NCBI GenBank assembly: GCA_023434025.1
Contig: JAEYTL010000028.1
Span: 62,001-126,000 of the forward strand
From: Bacteroidota bacterium
Lineage (GTDB): Bacteria; Bacteroidota; Bacteroidia; Flavobacteriales; Flavobacteriaceae
Length of the DNA: 64,000 nucleotides
Direction of reading: 5' to 3'
The position numbers and the translations under genes are program-made. This document shows, piece by piece, positions 52,977 to 60,496 of the stretch (position 1 is the first letter of the stretch; the number at the start of each line of letters is the position of its first letter). A model generated the notes under the pieces. The model did no database searches. It had not been told where the DNA came from and saw only the letters and a list, made by a program, of their open reading frames with translations.

Positions 52977-55307
52977 ATGATGACTATAAAAAAAATGCAC
53001 TTAAAAATTAAAGGTATACTGTTTATATGCTGTTGTTTTGTTACCCTTTCCGGGTATGCACAATGTAACCAACCTACAGGAATATCAATTGATAACATAA
53101 CTTCCGTTTCAGCAAGGCTCAATTGGAGTGCTTCTGCTTCAGCTCCCGGGGTTGGTTATCAATACGAAATCAGAACTTCCGGAATACCCGGTACTGTTGG
53201 TGTTGGCCTTGTAAACAACGGGTCAGCCGGCGATGATACTTTTACCTCTGCTGTTTCGGGATTAACCTCCAACACGATCTATTATGTCTATATGCGGTAT
53301 CAATGTTCGCTTACTCCTGAGTTCAGTAGCTGGACAACTGCATTGACATTTGTAACAAGTGAATTGCAGGCACCAATAGCCGGTACTCCGTCCGGATTGT
53401 CAGATACATTTTTTACGGCTCGTTGGATTGCTGTTCCCGGAGCTTCCGGTTATCGGTTGGATGTAAGTACTGAAAATGATTTTTCTGTTTTGTTACCCGG
53501 ATACGACAATTTATTGGTAACGGGAATCAGTAAATTAGTTTCAGATTTAGAACCAAGTACAACATATTATTACCGTGTTCGGGCCGAAGGAAATAGTGGT
53601 ACTGGACTGGCAACAAGTCAGAATTCCAATGAAATCATGGTAATTACCCTTGATGAGCCCTCGTTCGTGGCAGTCTGGACCGTAAACGGCTGGCTGGAAG
53701 GCATTGAGCCAACGGCTGAATATGATGTGATTTTAGATTACCATTATGTTTCTGATGAGAACAATATCTCCATGGTTGAGGTGAAGAGTCTAACCTTAAA
53801 TGAAGGTTATACGTTTACGCTTGCTTCCGGTGTTTATCTGACGGTGTATGAAAATATCATTAACCTTAGTACGCCGGATTCATTTGTGGTAGAAAGCAAT
53901 GCAAACTTATACCAGTTAGATGATTTTGCACCGGCAAACATTGGGGAAATAACAGTTAAAAGAACAAGTTCAGAAATTTTCAGGTTAGATTATACCATCT
54001 GGTCTTCACCGGTAACCGGGACACAGACATTAAAGCAATTTTCACCACAGACTGTAAATAACCGTTTTTATAATTACAATACAATCAATAATAATTTTTC
54101 GGTCACGGATCCTTTAACCAACGTATTTAATCCGGGAAGAGGTTATTTAATCCGGGCGGCCAACAACCACGTGGCGAATAACGGAACAAATTCACCCCAA
54201 TCCTGGCAAGGTGTCTTTGTTGGAGTACCAACAAATGGTGAAGTTTCAGTTAGTCTGAATACTAACGGTGAGGGATATAATATGGTTGGAAATCCGTATC
54301 CGACAATTCTGAGTGCAGACGAGTTTATATTTCAAAATGTTGAGTTTGGCGGAAATCAAGAAGTAGTGGAAGCCAATAGTAACTTTGACGGTACGCTGCA
54401 TTTTTGGAGAAGAAGAAATAATCCGGATAACGAAGGTGACGATATCGGGACATATTATGCAACCTATACAATTTTTGGCGGGGTAGGTGTTGAAGGTTCA
54501 GTAGACAGTGATCCGAACGGTTTTATCCAGGTAGGACAGGGATTTTTGGTAAAAGCATTATCACCGGAGCTGAATTTTAACAGCTTGATGAAAATTCCGG
54601 ATAACTTTGATAACCAGTTTTTCAGAATGGCTCCTGTTGAAAAACACAGGATATGGCTTAATCTTACAAACACGAGCGGAGTGTTCAGTAAAATGCTGGT
54701 TGGTTATGCCAACGGGGCATCTAACGGAGAAGATGGATTAGACGGCCGTTTCATGAATGATTCCGGTGTTGCTTTAACTTCGCTGATCAACAATGCGGAA
54801 TACACAATTCAGGCAAAGTCGTTACCATTTCAGGCAGAAGACATTATTCCGCTTGGTTTTAAAGTGATAATGGCCGGAGATTACACCATAGCGATTGATC
54901 ATGTTGATGGGATTTTCGAAGCAGGACAATTGGTTTATCTGGAAGATACATTTACCTCAACAGTGCATAATTTAAACGAATCAGCTTATACTTTTTCTAC
55001 AGAGGCCGGGGATTTTAAGACTCGATTTGTACTGCGGTTTACTGAGGAAACGATGAGTGTGGAACAACCTTTGAATGCAGCTGCTGTAGCAGTATTGGTT
55101 AAAGATAATACAATCAATATCAATACCGGAAACATACTAATGCAATCTCTGACGGTCTTTGATGTGCAGGGAAGAAAATTGTTAAGGCAGGATCAGGTCA
55201 ATGCCTCTGAATTCATTATTACAACTTTGTCTAAAAATAATCAGGTACTGCTTCTTCAGATTAAAGATGAAAATAATAATGTTGTAACCAAGAAACTGGC
55301 TTTTTAG
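52977..55307 (+). CDS. T9SS surface protein with two fibronectin type III domains, third of three
   Basis: A 776-residue exported protein (signal ending FVTLSGYAQ). Two FN3-like domains cover about residues 29-127 (ISIDNITSVSARLNWSAS) and 135-225 (YRLDVSTEND, PSTTYYYRVRAEG). A W-rich module (VWTVNGWLEG) and the shared YTIWSSPVTG / GRGYLIRA / GNPYPTILSADEFI / VGQGFLVKA module follow. The C-terminus (LTVFDVQGRKLLRQDQV, ending VVTKKLAF) is a ChiA-like type C sorting domain. The first of two adjacent ATGs is used; either is possible. It lies 45 bp after its neighbour and is followed by a terminator. Probable adhesin; function is unknown. Confidence 0.87.
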   Translation: MMTIKKMHLKIKGILFICCCFVTLSGYAQCNQPTGISIDNITSVSARLNWSASASAPGVGYQYEIRTSGIPGTVGVGLVNNGSAGDDTFTSAVSGLTSNTIYYVYMRYQCSLTPEFSSWTTALTFVTSELQAPIAGTPSGLSDTFFTARWIAVPGASGYRLDVSTENDFSVLLPGYDNLLVTGISKLVSDLEPSTTYYYRVRAEGNSGTGLATSQNSNEIMVITLDEPSFVAVWTVNGWLEGIEPTAEYDVILDYHYVSDENNISMVEVKSLTLNEGYTFTLASGVYLTVYENIINLSTPDSFVVESNANLYQLDDFAPANIGEITVKRTSSEIFRLDYTIWSSPVTGTQTLKQFSPQTVNNRFYNYNTINNNFSVTDPLTNVFNPGRGYLIRAANNHVANNGTNSPQSWQGVFVGVPTNGEVSVSLNTNGEGYNMVGNPYPTILSADEFIFQNVEFGGNQEVVEANSNFDGTLHFWRRRNNPDNEGDDIGTYYATYTIFGGVGVEGSVDSDPNGFIQVGQGFLVKALSPELNFNSLMKIPDNFDNQFFRMAPVEKHRIWLNLTNTSGVFSKMLVGYANGASNGEDGLDGRFMNDSGVALTSLINNAEYTIQAKSLPFQAEDIIPLGFKVIMAGDYTIAIDHVDGIFEAGQLVYLEDTFTSTVHNLNESAYTFSTEAGDFKTRFVLRFTEETMSVEQPLNAAAVAVLVKDNTININTGNILMQSLTVFDVQGRKLLRQDQVNASEFIITTLSKNNQVLLLQIKDENNNVVTKKLAF

Positions 55308-55381
55308 TTTTTTGCGTATGATTTGTATTTTCTCGGTTAAGTGAAAGTTGAGAAAAGCTAAATTTAAATAGAATAATATAG

Positions 55382-55406
55382 AAAGCCTCTGTTTAGAGGC
55401 TTTTTC
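55382..55406 (+). terminator. Terminator of the surface-protein cluster
   Basis: The stem AAAGCCTCT / AGAGGCTTT, loop GTTT, then a T-run. Confidence 0.82.
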
Positions 55407-55452
55407 TTTACGTTTTAAACCTCTTTCTGCTAGAATTTTAAATTAAAAACAA

Positions 55453-55460
55453 TACATTTG
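55453..55460 (+). promoter_or_regulatory. Promoter -7 element of the polysaccharide cluster
   Basis: TACATTTG matches TAnnTTTG, 17 bp before the ATG of the ABC permease gene. The -33 region is degenerate (TTTCTG about 23 bp upstream). Confidence 0.6.
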
Positions 55461-55477
55461 AAAAAATTTTTTTGAAG

Positions 55478-56344
55478 ATGAGTAAAACTAAAGGAGAAGA
55501 ATGGTTATTTGAAATCTCTCCAAAAAAGTCAGCTTTTGAGATTAATTTTAAAGAGCTGTGGCACTATAAGGATCTTTTGATGCTATTTGTAAAAAGAGAT
55601 ATAGTGACCTTTTACAAGCAAACGGTTTTAGGCCCTGTTTGGTTTATTATCCAGCCGTTGCTTACTTCTGTTATACAGTTTATTATTTTCAGTAAGATTG
55701 CGGATATTCCTTCTGACGGGATACCGTACTTTTTATTTGTATTGGCCGGGAATATTATTTGGTTTTACTTTTCAGATTGTTTGAAGGCAGTTTCTGAAAC
55801 ATTTACGGTGAATCAAAGTATTTTTGGCAAGGTATATTTTCCTCGTATTATAATGCCTTTAAAAGTAATTGTATCAAACTTGGTTAAGTTCGGTATTCAG
55901 TTTACTTTTTTTATCATTGTTTTATTCTACTATCTTTTTCAAGGTTATAAAATAAACCCTTCTTTACTGGTTCTGTTTACTCCTGTTTTACTTTTTATGA
56001 CTGCCATGCTGGCCATGGGAACCGGGATGTTAATTTCTGCTTTAACGGTGAAATACAGGGATTTGAATTTTGTGGTTACGTTTGGTATTTCTTTGTTTAT
56101 GTATGTTACACCAATCGTTTATCCGACAACCTTGGTTTTAGAAAAAATTAATCCTAAATACCATATACTAGTTTATTTAAACCCGTTGACAGGGATTCTG
56201 GATTTTTTTAAATACGCTTTTTTAGGTTCTGGTTCAATTGATCCTGCTTATGTATTGTATTCCTTTCTATTCGGTTTAGTTGTCCTTTTTCTGGGGATTT
56301 TGGTTTTTAACCGAACAGAGAAAAGCTTTATTGACGTAATTTAA
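55478..56344 (+). CDS. Polysaccharide ABC exporter, permease subunit (Wzm/TagG-like)
   Basis: A 288-residue ABC-2 type permease with six hydrophobic segments. The N-terminal amphipathic region (FKELWHYKDLLMLFVKRDIV) and the conserved YKQTVLGPVWFIIQPLLTS are typical of O-antigen and teichoic-acid exporters; MYVTPIVYPTTLV lies between TM4 and TM5. The ATG is preferred over a TTG two codons upstream. With the ATPase 18 bp downstream it would move a finished, lipid-linked glycan across the inner membrane. Confidence 0.93.
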   Translation: MSKTKGEEWLFEISPKKSAFEINFKELWHYKDLLMLFVKRDIVTFYKQTVLGPVWFIIQPLLTSVIQFIIFSKIADIPSDGIPYFLFVLAGNIIWFYFSDCLKAVSETFTVNQSIFGKVYFPRIIMPLKVIVSNLVKFGIQFTFFIIVLFYYLFQGYKINPSLLVLFTPVLLFMTAMLAMGTGMLISALTVKYRDLNFVVTFGISLFMYVTPIVYPTTLVLEKINPKYHILVYLNPLTGILDFFKYAFLGSGSIDPAYVLYSFLFGLVVLFLGILVFNRTEKSFIDVI

Positions 56345-56362
56345 TTTTTGAGTATCGATTGC

Positions 56363-57664
56363 ATGAGTGATATAATATTAAAAGTAGAAAATCTTTCAAA
56401 ACAATACCGGTTAGGAAAAATAGGTACTGGCACGTTGAGCCATGATCTAAACAGATGGTGGCATACCGTTAGGGGTAAAGAGGATCCTTATTTAAAAGTA
56501 GGTGAAGTTAATGACAGAAGTACCAAGGGAAATAATAAATATGTCTGGGTGCTCAACAATATTGATTTTGAAGTTCAAAAAGGGGAAGTCTTGGGGATTA
56601 TAGGAAAGAACGGAGCCGGAAAATCAACATTATTGAAAATATTATCCCGGGTTACATCCCCTACCATAGGAAGCATAAAAACCAAAGGAAGAATAGCGAG
56701 TTTATTAGAGGTGGGAACCGGTTTTCATCCGGAAATGACCGGCAGAGAAAATATATTCCTGAATGGAGCTATTCTGGGAATGACCAAAAAAGAAATTGCC
56801 TCAAAGTTAGATGAAATTATTGAGTTTTCGGGTTGTGAAAGATACATCGATACGCCGGTAAAAAGATACAGTAGTGGAATGACCGTTCGTTTGGCTTTTG
56901 CCGTAGCAGCACATTTAGAGCCTGAGATTCTGGTTGTTGATGAGGTTTTGGCAGTTGGAGATGCGGAATTTCAAAAGAAGGCAATCGGCAAAATGCAGGA
57001 TATTTCTAAAACAGACGGAAGAACTGTTTTGTTTGTCAGTCATAATATGGCGGCGGTAAAAAGTTTATGTAGCAAAGGTATTGTGCTGGAAAACGGTAGC
57101 ATATCTTTTAATGGTTCAAGTGATGATGCGATTAATTATTATCTGGAAAATTCATATAAGAAGAGCGAAATAAAATTATCAGACAGAACAGACAGAAAGG
57201 GTAACAGGAAATTGATAATCAAGGATATATATGTAAAAAACAGAGATGGCGTTGTTGTTGGGGAAACCCATAGCGGGGAGTATTACAAAATGATTTTTGA
57301 ATATGAAAAAGAAAAGGAAATTGATCCTAAGCAATTTACGATTGTGCTTCAGTTTAAAAATGAAAATGATGAATTGGTTACAACGATTGCCACGGATGAG
57401 TTAGGGACAACTTTTTCTGAAATTAAACAAAACGGAATCATAGAAGTGGAGATTCCGCGACTGCAATTCAGAGAAGGCCGGTATTCTTTGCAGTATATGA
57501 TTAGTGAAAAACTGTCATTCAACACACCGCACCAGACGATTGATTATTTACAGGATGCTTATACCCTGACAGTTATCCGGGGCGATTATTGGAATTCCGG
57601 TGTGCTTAACAGACCCAAAGGATTTATTCAGGATGCACTTATCAGGATTGTTGATGAAAAATAA
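56363..57664 (+). CDS. Polysaccharide ABC exporter, ATPase with C-terminal glycan-binding domain (Wzt-like)
   Basis: A 433-residue ATPase. Walker A GKNGAGKST, Q-loop region SLLEVGTGFHPEMTGRENIF, signature RYSSGM, Walker B ILVVDEVLAVGD and switch His in FVSHNMAAVK are intact (residues about 5-255). An insertion of ~35 residues precedes Walker A (HDLNRWWHTVRGKEDPYLKV). The remaining ~170 residues form a beta-sandwich like the Wzt carbohydrate-binding module, which recognises the modified end of the chain. This implies chain-length control by a terminal modification. The ATG was preferred over a TTG 15 bp upstream. It overlaps the next gene by 11 bp. Confidence 0.94.
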   Translation: MSDIILKVENLSKQYRLGKIGTGTLSHDLNRWWHTVRGKEDPYLKVGEVNDRSTKGNNKYVWVLNNIDFEVQKGEVLGIIGKNGAGKSTLLKILSRVTSPTIGSIKTKGRIASLLEVGTGFHPEMTGRENIFLNGAILGMTKKEIASKLDEIIEFSGCERYIDTPVKRYSSGMTVRLAFAVAAHLEPEILVVDEVLAVGDAEFQKKAIGKMQDISKTDGRTVLFVSHNMAAVKSLCSKGIVLENGSISFNGSSDDAINYYLENSYKKSEIKLSDRTDRKGNRKLIIKDIYVKNRDGVVVGETHSGEYYKMIFEYEKEKEIDPKQFTIVLQFKNENDELVTTIATDELGTTFSEIKQNGIIEVEIPRLQFREGRYSLQYMISEKLSFNTPHQTIDYLQDAYTLTVIRGDYWNSGVLNRPKGFIQDALIRIVDEK

Positions 57665-58409
57665 GTTAACCTTTTTTATTCAGGCCCGGATGAGATCTTC
57701 CAGGCTTCCCGGAAAAGTTTTATTGGATTTTGACGGGCAGACTACGATTTTAGCCATCATAGTTTCAAAATTAAAGCTGAATTTTCCTTTTATTCCTATT
57801 GTGATATGTACGTCAAATGTTCAGGAGGATGATTTAATTGAAGCATTTTGCATTGAAAACCAGATCGAATGCTTTAGAGGTAGTGAGACGAATGTTTTAG
57901 ATCGATTTATTCAGGCTGCACAATCTTATCGTATAGAAAATATAATCAGAATTTGTGCAGATAATCCTTTTTTGGATGTGTTTTTTTTAGAGAAATTAAT
58001 CGATTTTTACAAAGATAATTCAAACGCAGATTACTGGAGTTATCAAAACCATGAAGCTACTCCCGTTATTAAAACCCATTATGGATTATTTGCAGAAATA
58101 ACCACCATTCAGGCATTGAAAAAAGTTCAGGCCAATACAGATGATAACCTGTATTTGGAACATGTTACAAATTATATCTATACCCATTCCGGTTTTATAT
58201 GCCGATTAAAAACATTACCGGATTACTTGGTAAACAGAGAAGATTTACGATTTACGATTGATGATGAAGAAGATTTCATAAATTTACAGAAAGTATATTC
58301 GGTTTACAAAGAAAGTGCTCATTCAATTGAAGATACAATCCGGTTTTTAGATGAGCATCAAGAGCACCTGGAAAGAATGAAGATTAATATAAAAAAATAT
58401 TCCAAATGA
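57654..58409 (+). CDS. SpsF/NeuA-like cytidylyltransferase
   Basis: A 251-residue nucleotidyltransferase: FFIQARMRSSRLPGKVLLDF (nucleotide-binding loop), ICTSNVQEDDLIEAFC, FRGSETNVLDRFIQAA, IIRICADNPFLD and DLRFTIDDEEDF. The family transfers CMP from CTP to acidic 2-keto-3-deoxy sugars such as Kdo, sialic or related nonulosonic acids, or acts in SpsF-type pathways. The start inside the ATPase 3' end (11-bp overlap) and the 4-bp overlap with the next gene show tight translational coupling. The actual sugar is unknown. Confidence 0.9.
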   Translation: MKNKLTFFIQARMRSSRLPGKVLLDFDGQTTILAIIVSKLKLNFPFIPIVICTSNVQEDDLIEAFCIENQIECFRGSETNVLDRFIQAAQSYRIENIIRICADNPFLDVFFLEKLIDFYKDNSNADYWSYQNHEATPVIKTHYGLFAEITTIQALKKVQANTDDNLYLEHVTNYIYTHSGFICRLKTLPDYLVNREDLRFTIDDEEDFINLQKVYSVYKESAHSIEDTIRFLDEHQEHLERMKINIKKYSK

Positions 58410-59440
58410 CCTATATTATCGGTGAAATAGGACAAAACCACAACGGTTCTGTTGATTTGGCAAAATTGATCATAGAGTTAATCTCAAGAGAGATTAAAGA
58501 TGATGTTTTCGGTAACATTCTCAAGGGAATGGATGCGGTAAAGCTGACTAAAAGAGACTTAAAACAAGAATTGTCTCAATCTCAAATGGATAGGATATAT
58601 GATTCTCCTCATTCTTTCGGGAGAACTTATGGAGAACATCGTCAGAAATTAGAGCTTACCGATGAGGAGCATTTTGAGGTTTATAAGTTTGCAAAACAAA
58701 AGGGATTGGATTTTGTAGAAACACTTTGTGCAATCGGATGTTTATCAGTTTTACGTTATTTTACACCGGATAAATTAAAGGTAGCCAGCAGGGATTTAAC
58801 TAATCTGCCATTGTTGACAGCCTTGGCAGAAACAAAAATTCCCATCATTGTTTCAACCGGTATGGCCGGTAAAAGAGAACTGGATGAGGCAATAGAAACC
58901 ATAGCAAAGCATCATACTGCAATATCCATTTTACACTGCGTTTCACAATATCCGACAGAACCCAAAAACGTGAATCTTAATACAATAACATATCTTTTAA
59001 ATCAGTATAAAGATTATGTGATTGGTTATTCAGATCATACGATAGGCATTTCTACACCGGTTGCAGCTGTTGCCATGGGAGCAAAAATCATCGAAAAGCA
59101 TATTACGCTCGACCGGAGAATGAAAGGAACTGATCAGGCTGGTTCACTGGGACCTGACGGAGTGCACAGGATGGTACGCGACATCCGTATTTTAGATCAA
59201 TCGATGGGAGTAGAAGATATCTTTATTGTAGAAGACACCAAGTTGGCAAAAGTTAAATTAGAACGTTCAATTGCAACCAACAAGATCATTAAGGCCGGTC
59301 AGGTAATTACAGAAAACGATTTGCATTTGCTTTCTCCGGGAGACGGCTTTAAATGGACGGACAGAAATAGTGTTATTGGCAAGACGGCCAAGCACGATAT
59401 TCCGGCAAATGAAATAATTTATGAAATAAATATTTTTTAG
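58406..59440 (+). CDS. NeuB-family 2-keto-3-deoxy sugar acid synthase (SpsE-like)
   Basis: A 344-residue synthase. The TIM-barrel part (residues 1-270) has IGEIGQNHNGSVDLAK, MDAVKLTKRDLKQELS, YDSPHSFGRTYGEHRQKLEL, ILHCVSQYPTEP, YSDHTIGIS and EKHITLDRRMKGTDQAGSL. The C-terminal SAF domain (about 285-344) has RSIATNKIIKAGQVITENDL. The family condenses phosphoenolpyruvate with a hexosamine or hexose (or its 6-phosphate) to a nine-carbon acid. The KLTKRDL and SPHSFGRTYGEH segments differ from classical NeuB (KFQTF...), marking a separate subfamily with uncertain substrate. Confidence 0.93.
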   Translation: MTYIIGEIGQNHNGSVDLAKLIIELISREIKDDVFGNILKGMDAVKLTKRDLKQELSQSQMDRIYDSPHSFGRTYGEHRQKLELTDEEHFEVYKFAKQKGLDFVETLCAIGCLSVLRYFTPDKLKVASRDLTNLPLLTALAETKIPIIVSTGMAGKRELDEAIETIAKHHTAISILHCVSQYPTEPKNVNLNTITYLLNQYKDYVIGYSDHTIGISTPVAAVAMGAKIIEKHITLDRRMKGTDQAGSLGPDGVHRMVRDIRILDQSMGVEDIFIVEDTKLAKVKLERSIATNKIIKAGQVITENDLHLLSPGDGFKWTDRNSVIGKTAKHDIPANEIIYEINIF

Positions 59441-59998
59441 ATGATTCGTGAACTGAAAAATGAATTAAACCTACTGATTGATAAATCGATTTTCAGTCCC
59501 GATATAAACATCTTACAAGATGAAGATTGGAGTAGGATTATTGAGGAGTTTCAATTTGATTATCATCGTTATTATTCTGATTTGCTTGATTTTTCAAAGA
59601 TTAAGTATTTCCCGGGACTTTTAGCTACTTTCTTTTACAGGATTTCAAGGTATTTATACCTCAATGGAGATGAAAAGAATGCACAGGAGTTTTCTTCCTT
59701 AGGTTTTTCGAACACCATGATTGAACTGTATTACAGTGCTGAAATAGGAAGGGCATTGAAAATAAACCATGGGATGGGAACCGTTGTAGGATCCAGAACC
59801 AGGTTGGGAGATAATGTTTTACTGCATCATGGTGTGACAATCGGAGAAAAAAACGGAGGGAGAGCCAATATTGGTAATAATGTGATTGTCTATCCCGGAG
59901 CAATCATTGTTGGAGATATATTGATTGGCAATAATTCTGTTGTGGGAGCAAATGTTTTTGTAGATAAAAGTTATCCGGTTAACTCAAAAATAATGTAA
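59441..59998 (+). CDS. Serine acetyltransferase-like hexapeptide protein
   Basis: A 185-residue protein: a helical N-terminus (residues 1-85, FYRISRYLYLNGDEKNAQEF) and left-handed beta-helix repeats (AEIGRALKINHGMGTVVGSR, DNVLLHHGVTIGEKN, IGNNVIVYPGAIIVGDILIG, VVGANVFVDKSYP). The catalytic-type His pair (INHGMG, LHHGVTIG) matches CysE. The usual C-terminal tail with AGNPAK is absent; the protein ends KIM directly before the next ATG. Placed between NeuB-like and phosphatase genes, it more likely O- or N-acetylates a sugar intermediate than serine, but this is inference. Confidence 0.85.
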   Translation: MIRELKNELNLLIDKSIFSPDINILQDEDWSRIIEEFQFDYHRYYSDLLDFSKIKYFPGLLATFFYRISRYLYLNGDEKNAQEFSSLGFSNTMIELYYSAEIGRALKINHGMGTVVGSRTRLGDNVLLHHGVTIGEKNGGRANIGNNVIVYPGAIIVGDILIGNNSVVGANVFVDKSYPVNSKIM

Positions 59999-60496
59999 AT
60001 GAAATTACCTAAGCTTATTTTAACTGATATAGATGGTGTTTGGACCGAAGGAGGGATGTATTATGACGAAAGCGGTAACGAATGGAAAAAATTTAATACG
60101 GCAGACAGTGTGGGGGTTTTGTTCTGTAAAAAACTGCAAATCCCGGTGGGAATTATAACCGGGGAAAATACAGAAATCGTTAAACGACGGGCTGAAAAGC
60201 TTAAGGTCGATTATCTTTTTCAGGGAATAACGGCAAAACTTCAGGTTGCCCAGTCGCTTTGCAGGGAGCTGAATATTTCGCTGGATGAAGTGGCTTATAT
60301 TGGGGATGATATTGGTGATATCGCCTTACTGAAGGCAGTGGGAATCAGTGCCGCCCCGGATAATGCTTCGCTATACATAAAAGACATTGTGCAATTTACA
60401 ACTCACAAAAAAGGCGGAGAGGGAGCTTTTCGGGAATTTGTAGAAACAATTATCGGACAGCAGCAATTAATGCTTATTTTGAAGGATTTTGAATGA
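59999..60496 (+). CDS. KdsC-like HAD phosphatase
   Basis: A 165-residue HAD subclass C0 phosphatase: LILTDIDGVWTEGG with nucleophile Asp10 and Asp12, GIITGENTEIVKRRAEKLKV, the Lys-containing ITAKLQVA, and AYIGDDIGDIALLKAVG. Homologues remove phosphate from Kdo-8-phosphate, or from nonulosonate 9-phosphates as in the Bacteroides KDN pathway. Together with the NeuB-like synthase and cytidylyltransferase it completes a synthase-phosphatase-activator set. It begins directly after the previous stop and overlaps the next gene by 4 bp. Confidence 0.92.
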   Translation: MKLPKLILTDIDGVWTEGGMYYDESGNEWKKFNTADSVGVLFCKKLQIPVGIITGENTEIVKRRAEKLKVDYLFQGITAKLQVAQSLCRELNISLDEVAYIGDDIGDIALLKAVGISAAPDNASLYIKDIVQFTTHKKGGEGAFREFVETIIGQQQLMLILKDFE

